Source: Prorocentrum cordatum (taxonomy: Eukaryota; Sar; Dinophyceae; Prorocentrales; Prorocentraceae). Taken from it: a stretch of 64,000 bases of DNA. A model generated the notes under the pieces. It searched no databases and had not been told where the DNA came from. It was given only the letters and a program-made list of their open reading frames with translations. Where the stretch lies: contig CAUYUJ010012614.1 of assembly GCA_963575745.1 (NCBI GenBank), positions 136,501-200,500 on the forward strand, read 5' to 3'. Shown one piece after another: positions 11,401-23,205 of this stretch; the first letter of the stretch is position 1; each line of letters opens with the position of its first letter. Both the position numbers and the translations under genes were made by a program.

Positions 11401-12390
11401 GAGGAGGCCGGCGGACGCATCGACTTTTCTAGCGTGGGCAATGCAGAACTCCGACGCGCGCGCGCGCGACAGAGTTCTTGTATTGTCCCCATTAGCATGG
11501 TCGACATGTAATTCCAAAAACTGAATTCAAACTTTCTGTGGCTCTTCCAGGAGGCCGACGGACGCGTCGACTCTTCTATTCTGGACAGTACAGAACTCAG
11601 ACGCGCGCGCGCGACAGACTTCTGAATCGTCCACATTAGCATAGTCGACATGTATTTCCAAACGCTGAATTCAAAATTTCTGTGGTTCTCTAAGGGGGCG
11701 GACGGACGCGTAGACTTTTCTAGTGTGGACAATGCAGAACTCAGACGCGCGCGCGAGAGTTCTGTACTGTCCACAATAGACTAGGTGACATGTAAAGCCA
11801 AAAACAGAATTCAAAATTTCTGTGGCTCTTCAAGGAGGCCGGCGGACGCGTCGACTTTTCTAGTGTGGACAATACAGAACTCAGACGCGCGCGCGCGCGA
11901 CAGAGTTCTGTATTGTCCACAATCGCAAAATCGGCATGTGATCCCAAAAACTGAATTCAAAATTTCTGTGGCTCTTTAAGGAGGCCGACGGACGCGTCGA
12001 CTCTTCTATTGTGGACAATACAGAACTCAGACGCGCGCGCGCGCGACAGAGTTCTGCATTGTCCACATAAGCATAATCGACATGTAATTCCGAAAAAAAT
12101 GAATTCAAAATTTCTGTGGCTCTCTAAGGAGGCCGACGGACGCGACGATTTTTCTAGTGTGGACAATACAGAACTCAGACGCGCGCGCGCGACAGAGTTC
12201 TGTATTGTCCACAATGATTTCCAAAAACTGAATTCAAAATGCCTGTGGCTTTTTGACGAGGCCGACGGACGCGTCCACTTGTCTAGTGTGGGCAATGCAA
12301 AAGTCAGAAGCGCGCGCGCGACAGAGTTTTTGCATTGTCCGCACTAGAACAGTCGACATGTAATTCCACAAACTGAATTCAAACATTCTA
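8461..12390. repeat. ~146 bp hairpin satellite, second block (about 27 units)
   Basis: Same family and same orientation as 1186-3836: GGCCGACGGACGCGTC every ~145 bp, arms TGTGGACAATACAGAACTC and its complement, (CG)n loop, GTCGAC ends and GAATTC-containing spacer. In some units the outer arm is GTCCACATTTCTA or GGTGACATG instead of GTCGAC. The paired arms change together in a few units (near 9413-9480 and 12,285-12,345) but not in most. Confidence 0.92.
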
Positions 12391-12620
12391 TGTACAGGGC
12401 ATCTGTCTGCCCCCCCCCCCGTCGCCGTCGCACCGCGCGGAGAGTTTCGGAAACAAGTGGAAGGTCCATCTGTCGCGGCCCCGCCGGTCGCTGTCGCACC
12501 GTTAGCCAACCTGCGTGATTTGTGCTGCGCATGTGTGTGCCCCCCCCCCCCGTCGCCGTCGCACCAAAAATATTGCGTGCCGCGCGTGCTTGAACTGAGC
12601 TGTCCACGGCGAGCATATCG
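12391..12620. other. Right-hand boundary with CGTCGCCGTCGCACC motifs
   Basis: Three CGCCGTCGCACC-like motifs lie near 12,420, 12,486 and 12,552, each next to CATCTGTCTGCC or a C-run. They resemble the 940-1180 segment that precedes the first hairpin block. Confidence 0.55.
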
Positions 12621-13888
12621 CACATCGCACAGCTCATTTGACCGATTTAAAAATGGCCCGTGCGACGACAAATCGTTTTTGCGCATTTGTCCACGACGGG
12701 CCCGCTGCCGCCGCACTTGGGAGATCCCGTCGGGGGGGGCCCTTCATCAGTAGTGAGCACGCGCCACGCGCGCGCGCGTATGCGCGTCGTTGGAGGTGCC
12801 ATCCGCTGATTGGAAGCGGCCCCAAGAGAGCGCCCATGAAGGAATCCTCCAGGATGGAGGGTTCGAAAGATCCTCCACAAACCAACAGAATCCGTCTGGG
12901 CCCCTGGGATTCCTGGGGGGCCCCGGGCGACGCAAAGGGGCATGCTTCAAATTTGGGGGCACGGCCGCAATTTGAAAATATTCTTCTCCGGGCGCCTCCG
13001 GCGGAGCCTGGAGGGATGGAGGGATGGAGTTTCATTTGAACGAGATTCCCAATAATATCTGCGAAACACATTCGAACGAACCGGGTCAACTTACGGGGGC
13101 GCCCCGTCATTTCCAACCCTCGCCCTCCTCGTCTTCCTCGTCCTCCTCGTCCTCGTCGTCGTCCTCCCCCTCCCCCCCCCAGGATGACCGAAATCAAATT
13201 AAAATCGGCCCCTGGGCCCTTCCCAGGGCCCCCTCCGAAGCAGTTTTTCACCCTGGATCGATTTTCGACGATCCCGGGGCCCGACAGCGGCGTCCAGAGG
13301 CGTAAAACGACAAAAAACTCATCAAACCTGGATCCTCGAGGTTCGAACCTCCCCTTCCGTTCCCAGCGCCGACGACGCCTCAAATCCTACGAAGACGCCT
13401 GCGCGGAAGCGGCGCGTGGGCTGAGCTCGGGAGGGCCGCGCTCACGCCCGCCGCCTGAAACCCGTGGAGTTGGGCTGCCGCCGCTGTGGTGGACGAGATG
13501 GCCGCGTCTCCGATGACGCCAGCTATTTTCGTCGACCCCTGAGGTTCGAAGTCCGAGGCGGGTTTCCGGCGTCGTAGCCTGTGGAGGCCACTTTCGGGGC
13601 CCAAGACCGTCAGAAATCAATCCGGAACGACAAACTGCGCCCCGGGGGTGCCGGAGTCATGCCGAACGGCCACCAGAGTCCCCGAGACCGAATTATGGCC
13701 CGATAACCGACTGGGTCGGGTCGGCGTTCACGTCCAGGTTCGAGCCTCAAGCCTCGAAGACCGAGATCCTCTGGCCCCTGGTGGCTCTCCTCGTCGCCAC
13801 GGCCGGACGCGGCGCGGAAAACTGGTGCGCTCGGGCCCCGGGAGGGTTCCAGGGTCCCATTTCAATCGGGTTTTGGCCGACGGGGGCG
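12621..13888. other. GC-rich unique DNA, no recognised gene
   Basis: Long ORFs on both strands (for example 12,634-13,383 on the minus strand) have Arg/Gly/Ser-rich composition and no recognisable domain. A (GTCCTC)n-like stretch occurs at 13,120-13,180. A recurring GGTTCGAA phrase (near 13,340 and 13,542) is noted without a function. I see no gene. Confidence 0.45.
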
Positions 13889-13942
<54 letters not shown>

Positions 13943-13943
13943 A
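13888..13943. repeat. (ACG)n microsatellite
   Basis: Nearly perfect GAC/ACG trinucleotide run of about 55 bp. Confidence 0.95.
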
Positions 13944-14880
13944 ACGGGGCAGCAGTCAGCGCAACTTCCCGGCAACATGCGCGTAGGGGCACTCGCGCAT
14001 GGCTGTTTTTTGGTGGGGGAAGATGGGGGCGGACAGCGCGATGGAACCCCCAGCTCGCTCACCCTACCACGCGATGAAAGCATATGGTACACGCGCAGGG
14101 GCAAACATTTAGTGAGCAGCCCTCGGGGCAAGCATTCGGTCAACGGCCCTTGCGTTATGCATGTCAACCCTACGCGGGGGAAGGAGGAGAGGAATGGAGG
14201 GGGGGGAGGAGGAGGAGGAGGAGGAAGAGGACGACGAGGGACTTGATGCGAAAATGACACCCTCGAGCGACAACTGTCGGTATCGCACGGAATTGTAACA
14301 AAAATTGGATTGAACTTCGTCTTGCCGAGACAGGGTAAGCAGGGCAGAGAAAGGGAGGGAGGGGGGAACACGTGGCACCCAGAACGGGGTTCACAGGCGC
14401 GGCCTCGAAAATCTGCAATGGCCCTGGAGTCGGACTCGCGTTGGGGAAACATGTCCTCGGAAACACTGCGCAAACAGGTCGTCATGAACAGTGGGCAGGA
14501 ATCCGTTGAACCCCTTGCGAAGAGGGGGCGCCAGGCAGAAATTCCCCGCAAGCTTCTCAGAAGCATGCGATATCGAATGGGCCGGCACACCCTAACAGCA
14601 GCAACCAGGAATCAATTTGAGGGTAGCATCCGCGCGGCGGCGGGCGCTGAAAACCGGACGCAGCACGACTGCGAAGCAGAAGAGCAAAGCGCCCCGCGAT
14701 CGCGAAGCAGAAGGACGCGCCCCACGACTACGAGGTAGAATAACGAATCAAGTAGAAAACGAGGCAGGAAGGAGAAGCCAGCCCGAGGGTGGCACGGGAA
14801 GGGGAAGCAAACCTCGAACTTCTATTCAGCACGCGCAATGACGAAGCGCACTGGAAGCGCACTCGGTTGAATCAGCGCCA
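13944..14880. other. No recognised gene; (GGA)n at 14,195-14,232
   Basis: Mixed-composition DNA with short ORFs on both strands and no domain. A GAAGCAGAAGAGCAAAGCG / GAAGCAGAAGGACGCG phrase repeats near 14,672-14,720. Confidence 0.45.
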
Positions 14881-15745
14881 AGCAGAGCGGCCTCCGGCAC
14901 CATTTCCGGACAGATCCGGTGGATCCGCTGGATCCGGTGACGAATCCCAAACCGGCGCCCTCGCTTGAGACATCCTCACAAAACCGGCCCCGGGGGAGGT
15001 GCCCAGAGGAGCCCAGAGCGGCCTCCGGCACCGTTTCCGGACAGATCCGGTGGATCCGGTGACGAATCCCAAACCGGCGCCCTCGCTTGAGACATCCTCA
15101 CAAAACCGGCCCCGGGGGAGGTGCCCAGAGGAGCCCAGAGCGGCCTCCGGCACCGTTTCCGGACAGATCCGCTGGATCCGGTGATCCGACGAATCCCAAA
15201 CCGGCGCCCTCGCTTGAGACATCCTCACAAAACCGGCCCCGGGGGAGGTGCCCAGAGGAGCCCAGAGCGGCCTCCGGCACCGTTTCCGGACAGATCCGGT
15301 GGATCCGCTGGATCCGGTGACGAATCCCAAACCGGCGCCCTCGCTTGAGACATCCTTACAAAACCGGCCCCGGGGGAGGTGCCCAGAGGAGCCCAGAGCG
15401 GCCTCCGGCACCGTTTCCGGACAGATCCGGTGGATCCGCTGGATCCGGGATCCGACGAATCCCAAACCGGCGCCCTCGCTTGAGACATCCTCACAAAACC
15501 GGCCCCGGGGGAGGTGCCCAGAGGAGCCCAGAGCGGCCTCCGGCACCGTTTCCGGACAGATCCGCTGGATCCGGTGGATCCGCTGGATCCGGTGACGAAT
15601 CCCAAACCGGCGCCCTCGCTTGAGACATCCTCACAAAACCGGCCCCGGGGGAGGTGCCCAGAGGAGCCCAGAGCGGCCTCCGGCACCGTTTCCGGACAGA
15701 TCCGGACAGATCCGGTGGATCCGCGCCCCGGGGGAGGTGCCCAGA
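14881..15745. repeat. 122-140 bp VNTR with internal GGATCCG(C/G)T sub-repeat
   Basis: The word AATCCCAAACCGGCGCC begins at 14,943, 15,065, 15,192, 15,323, 15,458 and 15,598, so successive units are 122, 127, 131, 135 and 140 bp. The first 100 bp of each unit are nearly constant. The growth comes from extra ~9 bp copies of GGATCCGCT / GGATCCGGT at the end. Flanking partial units lie at 14,880 and 15,700-15,745. Confidence 0.95.
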
Positions 15746-15749
15746 GGAG

Positions 15750-15915
15750 GAATGAGGAGGAGGAGGAGGAGGAGGAGGAGGAGGAGGAGGAGGAGGAGGA
15801 GGAGGAGGAGGAGGAGGAGGATGATGGAGCTGCGGGGTGGAGGAGGACAGACGGAGGCAAGAGAAGGATGGAGGAGGAGGAGGAGGAGGAGGAGGAGGAG
15901 GAGGAGGAGGAACCT
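15750..15915. repeat. Two (GGA)n microsatellites
   Basis: GGA runs at about 15,757-15,820 and 15,870-15,911, separated by a short unique linker. They give poly-Glu, poly-Arg or poly-Pro translations only. Confidence 0.95.
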
Positions 15916-15995
15916 CATCCTCACCCTCGCCAACAAGCGCACGCACCTTCTTCTATATACAGAAACTCCCGATCAACCGCAGAGCGGCCGGCTAG

Positions 15996-15997
<2 letters not shown>

Positions 15998-16089
<92 letters not shown>

Positions 16090-16092
16090 AAG
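15998..16092. repeat. (ATC)n microsatellite
   Basis: About 90 bp of ATC repeats with one CACC interruption near 16,069. Poly-Ile/His/Met ORFs are artefacts of it. Confidence 0.95.
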
Positions 16093-16239
16093 CAGCATCA
16101 TCACCGTTGCCATCACCATGGTCATCCTGACATGTGTTAACACATTAGGAGTCTGTCGAGCGATCAATGTTGTGACTGCAATGTAAAGGTTACAATCAAT
16201 AATTACTCTCCGCGACAATGCTGTAATTGGAATGAACTC

Positions 16240-16700
16240 CGAGCCGTAGAGGAATACGAATGATAATTGCCAGAGGATTGCCAGGGCCAGCGATAACTAG
16301 TGAGTTGGAGAGGAGACTGCATTCGAATTACCAGAGTTAGAAAGGTTTTCGGATCGCGGCGGGACTGGACTCAGCTTTGCCAGAGGATGCCGAGGCCAGA
16401 GAGGAAACTTGAGCTGGAGAAGCATTTGCAATTCAATTTCCCGGATTAGAGAGGATTCGGAATCGCGGCGGAATTGGACTCACGATTACCAGAGGACTGC
16501 CAGATGATTGCCAGGGCCAGCGAGGACTATTGAGTTGGAGAGGGATGTGCATTTGAATTGCCAGAGTTAGAAAAGATTCCGAATCGCGGCGGGATTGGAA
16601 TCTGATGTGCCAGAGGATGCCCGGGCCAAACGGAAATACTGCATGGATAAGGAAATTGCAATTCAATGTCCAGAGGTAGGAAAGATTCTGACTCGTCGAT
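16240..16700. repeat. 110 bp satellite C, direct block
   Basis: The word GCCAGAGGATTGCCAGGGCC or a variant recurs near 16,269, 16,379, 16,489 and 16,609, together with GATTCCGAATCGCGGCGGGA. Units are diverged. The same family continues at 18,560. Confidence 0.88.
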
Positions 16701-16942
16701 AAATTTGAAGCAGAATCCCACCAGCCCTTTAGGGCGTACGGGGGTTTAGGGAGCTTCCTCTTCCACTCCTCCCACTTCCCCTTCGGGGAGGGGTTAACCC
16801 CTCCCCCTACCCCCTTCCCTGGACCTGGACGGGGGGTTCCGCGGGTATTTGGAGCGTCCAAAACGGCCTCGGCGAGGATGCCATAACCATTGATTATACT
16901 AAGGTTTTGGCACCATTTTGGCCTCCGGGGGGGGGGGGGGGG
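16701..16942. other. Spacer, no gene
   Basis: Contains a GGGGAGGGGTTAACCCCTCC palindrome near 16,785-16,804 and ends in a G-run at 16,928-16,942 that marks the left edge of the 617 bp duplication. Confidence 0.6.
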
Positions 16943-18157
16943 CAAATTAGGGACCCCCCACACGTTGATCGATCTCCTCCAAGATGGCCCCAAGAGCGCT
17001 CCCAAGGCTCCCAAGTGTGCCTAGAGAGGGCCACAAGAGGTGGCCAAGAGGCCCCAAGAGGCCCCCCAAGAGGCCCCCAGGATGCCCCCAAGAGGCCCCC
17101 AAGAGACTCCCAAGAGGTCCCAAGAGGCCCCCCAGTGGCACCCAAGACTCTCTAAGAGGCCTCGGCGAGAATGCCCACATCATTGATGTTTACTGAGGTT
17201 TTGGCCACTTGTTGGCCTCCTGGGGGGGCACTGATTAAGATGACTCCAAGGCCGCCTGGGAGAGCCCAAGATGACCTCCAAGATGGCTCAAGATATCCCA
17301 AGATGCCTCAAGATGGCTCCAACGATGCTCCAAGAGGCCCCAAGACCGCTCCAAGTGGCCAAAGAGCTCCCCCATGAGGCCCAGAAGAAGCCAAAATCCG
17401 TCCAAAACCATAGGACAATCAATGTTTTTGGCTTTCTCGCCAATTCGCTTCCAATGGCCATCCGAGTCCTCTAGATGGCTCCAGGATGGCCCAAGAGGGG
17501 TCCAAGAGAGGCTCAAGAGAGCCCCAAGACGGCCCCAAGAGGGGGGGGGGGGGGGCCCGCAAATTAGGGACCCCCCTCTCGTTGATCGATCTCCTCCAAG
17601 ATGGCCCCAAGAGCGCTCCCAAGGCTCCCAAGTGTGCCTAGAGAGGGCCACAAGAGGTGGCCAAGAGGCCCCAAGAGGCCCCCCAAGAGGCCCCCAGGAT
17701 GCCCCCAAGAGGCCCCCAAGAGACTCCCAAGAGGTCCCAAGAGGCCCCCCAGTGGCACCCAAGACTCTCTAAGAGGCCTCGGCGAGAATGCCCACATCAT
17801 TGATGTTTACTGAGGTTTTGGCCACTTGTTGGCCTCCTGGGGGGGCACTGATTAAGATGACTCCAAGGCCGCCTGGGAGAGCCCAAGATGACCTCCAAGA
17901 TGGCTCAAGATATCCCAAGATGCCTCAAGATGGCTCCAACGATGCTCCAAGAGGCCCCAAGACCGCTCCAAGTGGCCAAAGAGCTCCCCCATGAGGCCCA
18001 GAAGAAGCCAAAATCCGTCCAAAACCATAGGACAATCAATGTTTTTGGCTTTCTCGCCAATTCGCTTCCAATGGCCATCCGAGTCCTCTAGATGGCTCCA
18101 GGATGGCCCAAGAGGGGTCCAAGAGAGGCTCAAGAGAGCCCCAAGACGGCCCCAAGA
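16943..18157. repeat. Recent 617 bp tandem duplication of CCCAAGAGG-rich DNA
   Basis: 16,943-17,540 is repeated at 17,560-18,157 with a constant offset of 617 bp. Corresponding ORFs in the two copies (for example 17,171 and 17,788 starts) translate identically, so the copies are essentially identical apart from a few bases near the left edge. Each copy is separated or preceded by a G-run. Internally it is made of CCCAAGAGGC and CCAAGATGGC words, with an ATTGATGTTTAC and a CAATCAATGTTTTTGG segment. Confidence 0.95.
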
Positions 18158-18525
18158 GCGCCCAAAATGCGCTGCGAGAGCGCCCCTGGAGCGCGCCAAG
18201 AGGCGACTTTTTGGGCTCCCGAGGGGCAACACTAATTGATGCCCCCCCTCTTGTTTGATCGATGTCCTCCAAGATGGCCCCAAGAGCGCTCCCAAGGCTC
18301 CCAAGAGCGCTTCAAAAGGGCCCCGAGAGGCGCCCAGTAGGACCCAGGAGGCCCCAATAGGCGCCCAAGAGGCCTCCAAGAGGCTCCCAAGAGACTCCCA
18401 AGAGGCCCCAAGAGGCTATCCGAGGCACCCAACACGCTCTAAGAGGCGCTCGGGACCGCCACGAGGCCCCCAAGGCGCTCCAAGAGGCCTCCACTGGGGG
18501 ACCCTTCTTCTGTGTGCTGCCCACT
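18158..18525. repeat. Third, diverged start of the 617 bp family
   Basis: At 18,250 the phrase TTGATCGATGTCCTCCAAGA restarts the same array, then diverges into GCGCCCAAGAGGC words. It ends where satellite C resumes. Confidence 0.75.
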
Positions 18526-18559
18526 TCCCTGATCGAGGCAATTCCTCTGGGCATCGTTT

Positions 18560-19430
18560 CTGGATGGGCTGGTGGGGTTACACGAAGCATCTAGAATTGC
18601 CAGAGGATTGCCAGGGCCCGCGAGAACTATTGAGTTGGAGAAGAAAATGCAATGAAATTTCCAGAGTTAGCAAGGATTCCGAATCGCGGCGGGATTGGAC
18701 CCATATTTGCCAAGACGATGCCGGGGCCAGAAAAATATGAAGCTGAAGATGAATTTGCAATCCAATTTCCATGATTAGAAAGGGTTCGGGCTCGCGGCGG
18801 AAGTGGACTCAGAATTGCCAGAGGATTACCAGGGCCAGCAAGAACGATTGAATTGGACAGGAATTTGCATCTGTATTACCGGAGTGAGAAGGGATTCCGA
18901 ATCGCGGCGGGATTGGACTCAGATGTGCCAAGGATGCCCGGGCCAAGAGAGAAATCTTGAATTGGAGGGACATCTGCAATTTAATATCCAGAATAAGAAG
19001 GGATTCTGACTCATAGATACATTAGAATGACAATTGCCAGAGGATTGCCAGGGCCACCGATACTTAGTGTGTTGGATGAGAATTTGAATTTGAAAGTGAA
19101 TTTTACACAGTCCCCTCCAACATAATATTTCTTCCCAGCCCTGGCAATCCTCGGGCGAGTCTGATTCTATTTTCGCCGCGAGTCTGAATCCTTTTTAACT
19201 CTGGAAATTCAATTACACATTCCTCTCCAACTTAGTATTCCTTCTTCTGCCCTGGCAGACCTCGGGCGAATCTGAATCCAATTTCGCCGCGATTCACAAT
19301 CCATTCTGACACTGGAAAATCAATCACACATTCCTCTCCAACTCAATATGACTCTCTGACCCATGCCATCGGCTGGCAAATCTGACTCCGATTCCGCCGC
19401 GATTCAAAATCCTTGGAAAGTTTGGATGGA
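18560..19430. repeat. 110 bp satellite C with an orientation switch near 19,090
   Basis: Direct units have GCCAGAGGATTGCCAGGGCC-like words near 18,599, 18,708, 18,818, 18,928 and 19,037. From about 19,095 onward the reverse complement appears: CCCTGGCAATCCTCGGGCG near 19,139, CCCTGGCAGACCTCGGGCG near 19,249 and a variant near 19,360, with CGCCGCGATTC in between. Spacing stays at 110 bp on both sides of the switch. Confidence 0.85.
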
Positions 19431-22400
19431 CGCTGCACTGGACCCTTGGATGGAAAATCACTGAACGCTGCACTGTGACGCAATGTTTTTACAAGGTACC
19501 CCCGTCCTCAACCTCGAGGTCCTCCTCCGCCGCAGCGGGGCAAGCAAGCATTGGTCGGGCTCCGCACTTCGTTCCGCCACTCAGCGCCGCGCAGACCCTG
19601 CGGAGCATCCTGCCAAGTCTGGTGCAGGCCTCTTGGAGAGAGCAGGCGCGACGCTGCGCGGCATTTCTCCTCTGTGGTGCACGCCTCCTCCCCCTACCCC
19701 TCCTCCCCATCCGTCCTCCTCCGTCCTCCTCCTTCTCTAAGAGAGGCAGAAGCAATATCCTCAGAATGAGCACCCCTACCAGCGGAACCAATTAGCGCAG
19801 CTACAGAAGGAATCGAGCATGGACCGACTGCTTGGTAAATGCTCGGGACTGTTCAGCAAGCGCCTTGTATGGAGGCCAGGGTGCTACTTCCTCCCTCGAT
19901 GATTCTCCTCTTCCTCCTCCGTCCCCATCCTCCGCCCCCCCCCTCTGTGATCCCTCCTCGCCCGACGCTGGGAGTGGGGACTCCAGCAGGCGCCAGCTGC
20001 TCCAGAGGCCGCCGGCGCTCACTGCCCTCTGCGCGCCGCCTCTGGCAGCGCGCTCTGGCGCAGGGCCGCGCACCTCGCGCTGCCACGCCCGCATGCACGT
20101 CGTGGGCGAGCCCTTGAGCGAGCCGCTGCTCCACTCCCTGCCGCAGGACCCCCGCGCTTCCGCCGCCTGCCGGCCCGCTGCCCCCACCCAGCTCCTGCTG
20201 CAGCGTGGGCTGCTCCGCCATCCCCTCCCGCACGCTTGCGTGCTGCTCGTGGTCCTTTCTTCGACGAGCGCGTTTCACTACTCGCCAAATAACTGCTCGC
20301 AAATGGCCTGGATCCCCCGCCGGGGGATCCACGATAAGTTACGTCAAAGCAGACAGGTGTTTTTGGGGACGTTTGCGAGTAGGCAATTTGCAGAGTAGTG
20401 GAACGCGCTCGGCGATTTCTCGAACTGGCTCTTCCCGCTGCCGCCAGAGAGTCCAGAACCACCTGGGTTAGAGCATCAGAGTTTCCCCGAGTTCCACTTG
20501 CAGGCTGACGGTGGACATTCCGCGCAATCAGTAACCACAGATCAGCGTTCCCCATCCCTCTTCCTTTTATTCGCTGGCGCCCAACCGAAATGGGCTTCGC
20601 CACCTCCCAAGAAGATGCCGCCGTCAGTAGCCAAGGTAGTCTGGCGTGCTGGTGGGATGTGGAATCCCCTTCGAGCCCACTCTGGTCACCCACGCATGAT
20701 GGGAGGAAGGGGGGGAGACAAAAGGGGAGGTGCCAGCGGGGCCCGGACCGCCCCGATTCCCCAACTGCTTGAAGCAGCTGAAGACGTTCAGTGTGTAGGC
20801 ACCCCACGGCGCATGGCGCGAAAGCCCTGGAGCGGCTTGCGCAAGGCCTCCTCTCAGGGGAGGAGGACTGCGTGGGCCTTCGTTCAAGCTCCCTGCAGCC
20901 ACCACGGGCCAGACTGTCGTCAACGCTTCCCTACCCTGGCTCCCATCGGGAGGGACTCTGGAGGCACATGCTGTCCTCGACCACTCTCTTGAAGACCTCA
21001 TGCGGATGGTAAGAGCTGATCGCCGTCGTGCTCCTACTCCTCATCGTTCGCGTCGGCGTCCTCCCAACAATATGTTTCCTTCTCCACCTCCTCCCCCTCC
21101 TCCTCCTCCTCCTCCTGCTCCTCCTGCTCAATTTCTTCTGCTTCCTCCTCCTCCTACTCCTCCTCATGACGACAATGCAAAAGAGAAGAGCCTGAGCCGG
21201 AACCGGAGCGGCGGAGAGGGCGCCAGCGCCGCAACACTCGCAACGCGCTGCTGCCGCAATGCGCCGCTGCCGCCGCTGCAGCCAAGCACCGCTGCCGAGC
21301 CGCTGCCAGGCACCGCTGCCAAGCCGCCGCCGACCGGCACGCCCTGCCCGCGGCCCGCCCGCGAGGCCGCTTCCCGCCAGTCATGGCGGCTGCAACCCGG
21401 GCGGGGCCGCCCGCCGCGCGGCGCAGCGCGCGCGCGCGCCGGGGCGGGGGAGCTCGCCCGCTCTCGCCGCCGCGGCAGTGCCCCGCCCCGCTGCCTCGCT
21501 CTCGCCGCCCTCTCCGCGGCGCTCGGCTGGGCTGGCGCTCGGGCGGCGGAGGCCATCTGCGCCGCCGCGCGGGAGGGGCGCTGCTTCCCCCCCCCCCGCC
21601 CGCCCGCCCGGGGGCCGACCCCTCGTGCGGGGGCCGGACCCGCCCACCGCCTCGCCCGCCTCGCCCGCCTCGGCATCGTCGCCGCGGTGCTTCCCGACCA
21701 AACCGCCTGCCCCCCCCCCGCCCCCAAGGAGAGGCCGGCCTGGACTCCCTCGCCTCCCTCACTGGATACACCAACGATGGAGACGAGCACTGCATGCGCC
21801 GACTACGCACAATGTCCTTCCCAGTGGCAGGACTCTTTTGACCCCCCCCATCCCAGCCTCCAGCACCCCCTCTCACTCCCTCCGTCTCTCCGACTCTACG
21901 GGTGCTCAAAGCTCTCGCAGGATGTGTTGCGAGGGTCTGGAGGATCTCGCGCAAGGCTCGCGCGAGCTCTGGGGATTCACGACTGCACTCGTGCAGTACA
22001 TCGCAAAATGCGCACGTCCGCCATGGAACGCACGCTGTCATCATGGAGGTACTGCGGACTCGGGCCAATGCGAGAACGTAGAGAATGCGTCACTTCCCAC
22101 TGCCGACCCGAGACGTAGCATACATTGCCCGCTCGTTTAATTTGGTTGTTGCTGGCTACTACTGGATGCGATACCGCAGTCGCGCCACATGGAGCGACCA
22201 CTGATGCGCGATACTGCGTGGCGCAGCCACGTGACGCTCGAGCGATTATGGTTAGAGCCAAGCGCGAGATTCCAGAGGTTCCAAAATTTCAACGTCTCTC
22301 GCAGCGCTTGCGAGGAATGTCAAAATTTCGCGCGGGTCCTGGGGTGCTATGTTTTCTAGACAAGTGATCCGCCCGATTGTTCTCAATGTCGTAATTTCGC
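19431..22400. other. GC-rich, largely non-repetitive region without a recognisable gene
   Basis: This is the longest stretch without an obvious tandem repeat outside the retroelements. ORFs of 150-370 codons occur on both strands (for example 21,000-22,118 plus, 20,019-20,807 minus). They are Ala/Arg/Pro-rich, overlap one another on opposite strands, and show no domain, signal peptide or membrane segment that I can identify. (CCT)n at 21,075-21,165 accounts for the poly-Pro segment. A spliced gene or promoter cannot be excluded. Confidence 0.4.
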
Positions 22401-23205
22401 GCCGCTCCGGCGAAGGTCTGCTTCGGGTATCTATGAATTAGTTGTTGAACAAATGTGGGACAGTAACTGGGTCCATTTGCATGTATGGTGGGTCTATGAT
22501 TGATTTACGTGTTGGGCAGCTTGTCTGGTGTTGTTATGGTTTCTGTTAAGACTCGGATATCGCCAAGCAACTGTGATGGCCCTGATGCTGATGGTGCTGA
22601 CCATGAGTCAGACAAGGACTGTGACCACTATCTCGTGAATGTGATGGTGATAAGAAGCGTTGCACTCACAGAATTACGAGCGCTGTCAGAGCTCGCATCT
22701 GACCAGATTTTTGCAGGGAGGGCATGCCGGCGCAACCCTGGTGCAGCTTATTGCCACATCGGTGCGGCCGCAAGCGCAGATTCCCTCGCAAATCGCCTCT
22801 TAAACATGCTCGAGGCCCTTTCAATATCAATACCCTTGAGGGAGCGTCATCCACCGTCGCTGACTGGAAACATTCCGATGGGGGGGGGTCAAAAACCAGG
22901 GGCCCCCTGCCCCTCCGAAAGAAATATTCTTGGGAGATCAAAACCAAAGGGCCCCCCCCTCCCCCACCATGCCCCACTCCCCCCCAGAACTAGAGGGTCT
23001 GGACCCCCCCGTCCCGGGAACAAGATTCGGCGGAACGGCCCCCCCGCCCACCCACCCCCAGGCCAAAGCCACCGCTGCAGGCAAACGACAACGACGACGG
23101 CGGCGATGACGACGACGACGACGACGACGCCGCCAGCAAACGACGCGGACGACGCAGACGACGACGACGACGACGACGAGGACGACGCCTTAGTGGCCAG
23201 AGTTT
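22401..23205. other. No recognised gene; (GAC)n at 23,085-23,190
   Basis: 22,400-22,870 is of moderate GC and contains TGATGCTGATGGTGCTGACC-like text. Several C- and G-runs lie at 22,880-23,060, followed by an imperfect GAC microsatellite. No coding signal. Confidence 0.5.

Noticed and set aside
7800-16092. Poly-acidic, poly-Arg, poly-His or poly-Ile proteins
   Set aside because: They are translations of GAC, GGA and ATC microsatellites.
16905-16925. Dinoflagellate spliced-leader remnant (CATTTTGGC)
   Set aside because: Only a short stretch matches and the surrounding bases do not fit the leader sequence.
20019-22140. ORFs of 200-370 codons in the GC-rich region
   Set aside because: They overlap on opposite strands, are dominated by Ala/Arg/Pro, and contain no recognisable domain. 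Kept as a non-gene region with low certainty.
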